Assembly: GCF_016863195.1 (NCBI RefSeq)
Contig: NZ_BOOK01000032.1
Coordinates: forward strand, 124,001 to 188,000
Direction: 5' to 3'
Length of the DNA: 64,000 nt
Source of the DNA: Paraplanobispora takensis
Lineage (GTDB): Bacteria; Actinomycetota; Actinomycetes; Streptosporangiales; Streptosporangiaceae
This document shows, in pieces, positions 61,260-64,000 of this stretch (its first letter is position 1; every line of letters begins with the position of its first letter). Under the pieces are notes generated by a model. That model did not search any database and was not told the DNA's origin. It worked only from the letters and a program-made list of their open reading frames with translations. A program made the translations under genes and the position numbers.

Positions 61260-62290
61260 CCGCGTCTCCGCCAGGGGCAGTTGCTGAGCTCCCCGGGCAG
61301 GCAGGGGACCTCGCCCAGGCCCAGGGCGTCGAACAGGGGGGTCAGCCAGGCCCGGGTCATCGCGTTCAGGACCAGGCGGAACTTGAGCACGTGGTGCTCC
61401 CTGTCCCAGGACATGACCATGTTGTCGACGAACTTGCGGGTCCCCGCGATGGCGTCGGCCGCCGACTCGCTGTTCACCTTCATGGTGATCACCAGCTCGG
61501 CGAGGTTGGTCACGCCCCGGGGCAGCTTCACCTGGTAGGCCTCCACCAGCGCGTCACCTTGCTGCACCACCTCCGCCAGGCCGGTGATGAAGCGCCGCAT
61601 GCGCTGCCGCTCGTCCGCCAGCGTGGCGCTGGCCTCGGCGAAGGCGTCGATGGTCGTCTTGACCTGCTTCTCGCGCCTGTTGAGGCTGGCGGCCAGCCGG
61701 TTGAGGTTGTCGGCCAGGTCGATCAGCTGCTCGTCCTGCCCGGCGAGCGTGCGGGTCAGCGAGGCCGCGTCGTCCAGGGCCTCGTTGATCTGCTCGCCCC
61801 GGCCCCTGACGCTGTCGGCCAGGTCGCCGGCGACGTCGCCCATCTTGTCGGTGTCCAGCGCGTCGGTGAGCTTGGTGAACGCCGCCAGCGCGTCGTCGAT
61901 CTCCACCGGCAGGTCGGTGCGCTCCAGCGGGATCACCGCATCCGGCGCGAGCCGCGGCATGCCCGGCTTCCACGGCGGGTGCAGCACCACGTTCCGCTCG
62001 CCCAGCGTGTTCTGCGGGGCCACGATCGCCATGACGTCGGCGGGCAGCGGGATCCCGCCGTCGACCAGCAGGTCCGCGCGGACCCGGTCGCCCTCCACGG
62101 TGAGCTTCTCCACCGTCCCCGCGTCCAGGCCCATCACCTTGACCTTGGCCTGCTCGTACAGCGACGGCGCCGCCCGGAAGTAGGCGGTCAGCCGGTACGG
62201 CCCCGCCGCGCCGGGCAGCAGCGAGCACCCGCCCGCCCCCGCCAGGAGCGTCGTCGACAGCAGGATCGCGGCCAGTCTGCGCAGGCTCAC
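61256..62290 (-). CDS. MCE family lipoprotein (MceD position)
   Basis: 344 aa, start overlapping the upstream stop (ATGA). A short signal ends in AGGC (Cys22), so this subunit also looks lipidated. MCE domain: YRLTAYFRAAPSLYEQAKVKVMGLDAGTVEKL, APQNTLGERNVVLHPPW. Helical segments LADNLNRLAASLNRREKQVKTTIDAF follow. Ends with a Cys pair (CLPGELSNC). Confidence 0.86.
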   Translation of the reverse strand: MSLRRLAAILLSTTLLAGAGGCSLLPGAAGPYRLTAYFRAAPSLYEQAKVKVMGLDAGTVEKLTVEGDRVRADLLVDGGIPLPADVMAIVAPQNTLGERNVVLHPPWKPGMPRLAPDAVIPLERTDLPVEIDDALAAFTKLTDALDTDKMGDVAGDLADSVRGRGEQINEALDDAASLTRTLAGQDEQLIDLADNLNRLAASLNRREKQVKTTIDAFAEASATLADERQRMRRFITGLAEVVQQGDALVEAYQVKLPRGVTNLAELVITMKVNSESAADAIAGTRKFVDNMVMSWDREHHVLKFRLVLNAMTRAWLTPLFDALGLGEVPCLPGELSNCPWRRRG

Positions 62291-63312
62291 CGGTCACTCC
62301 TGTTCCGGCGGATGGCGCCGAGCACCTCGGGGTTGATCGGGCCGAGCCCGACGGCGATGGCGTCGACCCACGGGCCCTGCCCCCCGGTGGTGGCCAGCCC
62401 GGAGAAGGTCGGCCCGACCCACGTGAGGACCGAGTTGAAGGCCTTGCCGCTGGTGGAGTCGAGCCGGTTGCTGATCGCGGTCACGTCTTCCATCACCGCG
62501 ACCAGGTTCTTCTCGTGCTCGGTGATCAACGTGGTGATGCTGTCGACCAGGTCGCTGCCGTCGCCGAGCAGGGTCCGCAGCTCGTCGCGGCGCAGCCGCA
62601 GCTCGTCGAGCATGATCTCGACGGAGTCGATCAACCGGCCGAGCTGGGCGTCCTTGTCGTCCAGCACCTTAACGATCTTGTTGCCGTTGTCCAGCAGCCG
62701 CTGCAGCTCGGGCTCGCTCTCGCTGATGACCTCCGACAGCTCGCCGATGTTGTCCAGCAGCCTGGTCACCCGGCCCTGCGGGGCGGGCTCCAGCTCCGAC
62801 AGCTCCTGCAGGAGGGTGTCGACCGCCTCGGTGTCCAGCCGGTCCAGCAGCCGGGTGGCGTCCTTGAGCGCGTCGGTGACCAGCGTCGGCGTGCCGGTCC
62901 GCTCCATCGGGATCACCCGGTCCTGCTCGGGCAGCTCGTCCATGTAGGGCCGGGTGACCGGCCCGGTGAGCTTGACGTAGCGCCCGCCCAGCAGGTTGGA
63001 CAGGGTGATCTCGGCGTGGGTCTGCGCGCCGAGCCGTATGCCGTCGTCCACCTTCCAGGTCACCACGACGTGCCCCTTGGTGTAGTCGGCCCGGACCTCG
63101 GTGACCTTGCCGACGGGCACTCCCGCCACCCGCACGTCGTTGCCCGCGCGCAGTCCGGCCGAGTCCGGCAGGATCGCCGACATCGTGTACCCGCCCTCCA
63201 GCAGCCCCAGGTTGCCGACCAGGAAGGTGACGATCAGCGCGGTGGCCAGGGCCGCCATCGACACCACGCCGACGGTCAGCTTGTTGCGGTCGCGGAACGA
63301 CTTGATCGCCAT
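62287..63312 (-). CDS. MCE family protein (MceC position)
   Basis: 341 aa. ATG 63312 shares one base with the upstream stop; the end overlaps the next gene by 4 bp. N-terminal basic segment and membrane helix (about 12-33), MCE domain (YTMSAILPDSAGLRAGNDVRVAGVPVGKVTEV, ITLSNLLGGRYVKLTGP), then heptad-like helices forming the tube. No Cys lipobox. Confidence 0.88.
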   Translation of the reverse strand: MAIKSFRDRNKLTVGVVSMAALATALIVTFLVGNLGLLEGGYTMSAILPDSAGLRAGNDVRVAGVPVGKVTEVRADYTKGHVVVTWKVDDGIRLGAQTHAEITLSNLLGGRYVKLTGPVTRPYMDELPEQDRVIPMERTGTPTLVTDALKDATRLLDRLDTEAVDTLLQELSELEPAPQGRVTRLLDNIGELSEVISESEPELQRLLDNGNKIVKVLDDKDAQLGRLIDSVEIMLDELRLRRDELRTLLGDGSDLVDSITTLITEHEKNLVAVMEDVTAISNRLDSTSGKAFNSVLTWVGPTFSGLATTGGQGPWVDAIAVGLGPINPEVLGAIRRNRSDR

Positions 63313-64000
63313 CAGGGCCCCACCAGCACGCGTCGCAGGTTCCCCGTGGTGGTGAGCTTCATCCCGCCGCGCAGCGGCGGCGGGGTGGTCATCGGGTAGG
63401 GGCAGGGCACCGGGCCGAGCGCCACGCAGGGCACCGCCGTGGTGACGAAGTGGCCCCGGCCGGTCACCTGATGGGAGCGGCTCAGCGGCGGGGTGAGGGT
63501 GTTCAGCAGCTTCTCGACGCGGCCGATGTTGCGCCGGACGCCGCCGGTGAGCCGGGTCATGTGGTCCACCACCCCGCCGAACTCCTCGGCGTTCTCTCCG
63601 AGCACCTGGTTGTTGACCTCGGCCGTGGTCGACAGCTCCACCAGGGCCTCGTCGACCAGCTTGCGGTTGCGGGCGAAGGCGTCGGTCAGGACGACCAGGT
63701 TGTCCACGAGCCGGGCGATCTGCTTGTCCCGGCGGGCGATCACGCCGCTCACCGTGGCGTAGTCCTCCAGCAGCGCCTTGATGATCTTCTTGCGTTCGAC
63801 GACGGTGGTGGTCAGCCGGTCGAGGTTGTCCACCAGCAGGGGGATGTTCTCCTGGTTGCCGTCCAGCGCCTCGCCCGCGGCGGTGAGCAGCTGGTTGATC
63901 TGCTCGGGGTCCAGGCTCCGGGTCAGCGGGCCCAGGTCGCTGACCAGCTCGCCGATGTCCACCACCGAGCTGGTCCGCTTCAGCCGGGCCCCGTCGGCCA
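63312..64000 (-). CDS. MCE family protein (MceB position), partial at right edge
   Basis: The frame is open to the window end, so only the C-terminal about 229 residues are seen. They contain helical tube-forming repeats (LVDNLDRLTTTVVERKKIIKALLEDY, RLVDNLVVLTDAFARNRKLVDEAL) and a C-terminal Cys/Pro-rich tail, as in MceB proteins. The N-terminal membrane helix and MCE domain, with mceA and yrbE genes, should lie beyond 64000. Confidence 0.85.
   Translation of the reverse strand, partial: ADGARLKRTSSVVDIGELVSDLGPLTRSLDPEQINQLLTAAGEALDGNQENIPLLVDNLDRLTTTVVERKKIIKALLEDYATVSGVIARRDKQIARLVDNLVVLTDAFARNRKLVDEALVELSTTAEVNNQVLGENAEEFGGVVDHMTRLTGGVRRNIGRVEKLLNTLTPPLSRSHQVTGRGHFVTTAVPCVALGPVPCPYPMTTPPPLRGGMKLTTTGNLRRVLVGP

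Overview
The window is very high-GC actinobacterial chromosome with frequent GTG/TTG starts, hairpin terminators that mostly lack U-tracts, ANTAR and SPFH proteins and an mce locus. Gene content and order (gltBD; pyk, pdtaR, polA, rpsA, coaE, uvrB; pyrG, Nudix, xerD, parA, scpAB, pseudouridine synthase, aroH, tyrA, cmk, der) match the conserved core of filamentous actinomycetes. A Streptosporangiaceae-like genus such as Streptosporangium or Nonomuraea is my inference; no 16S gene is present to fix it.

Layout. 1-8 kb: the N-terminal part of a BpsA/DUF43-like aminopropyltransferase on the minus strand, then the glutamate synthase operon gltBD with a strong terminator. 8-12 kb: a secreted subtilisin-type protease behind an 18-bp palindrome, a small DUF2784 membrane protein, and pyruvate kinase. 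12-14 kb: a free-standing HTH-LAGLIDADG protein next to an unusual tRNA with a Leu(CAA) anticodon, then the ANTAR response regulator. 14-23 kb: a complete branched-chain amino-acid ABC importer (substrate-binding protein, LivH, M, G, F), a DUF4352 lipoprotein, and a polar amino-acid ABC importer. 23-31 kb: thioesterase, polA, polysaccharide deacetylase, rpsA, GNAT acetyltransferase and coaE. 31-42 kb: a minus-strand Spo0M-SPFH-SPFH operon, uvrB, a zinc-ribbon gene behind an 8-bp tandem repeat array, a broken Uma2 gene, small membrane proteins, nitronate monooxygenase and a hexapeptide acyltransferase. 42-54 kb: pyrG through der, largely one co-directional cluster with many 4-bp start/stop overlaps. 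54-58 kb: STAS protein, an LprG-P55-like lipoprotein/MFS pair, MarR regulator and Sfp-type phosphopantetheinyl transferase. 58-64 kb: the distal part of an mce operon on the minus strand, running off the right edge.

How the genes work together: nitrogen and amino-acid supply (GOGAT plus two importers), glycolysis output (pyk), DNA replication and repair (polA, uvrB), translation (rpsA), nucleotide synthesis (pyrG, cmk), chromosome organisation (parA, scpAB, xerD) and envelope lipid transport (lprG-MFS, mce).

Most notable observations: the XerD-family recombinase has serine where the nucleophilic tyrosine should be; the tRNA with a CAA anticodon has a Leu-like D arm but no long variable arm; an intact-looking two-motif LAGLIDADG protein lies beside that tRNA; and two SPFH proteins are operonic with a Spo0M arrestin-like protein.
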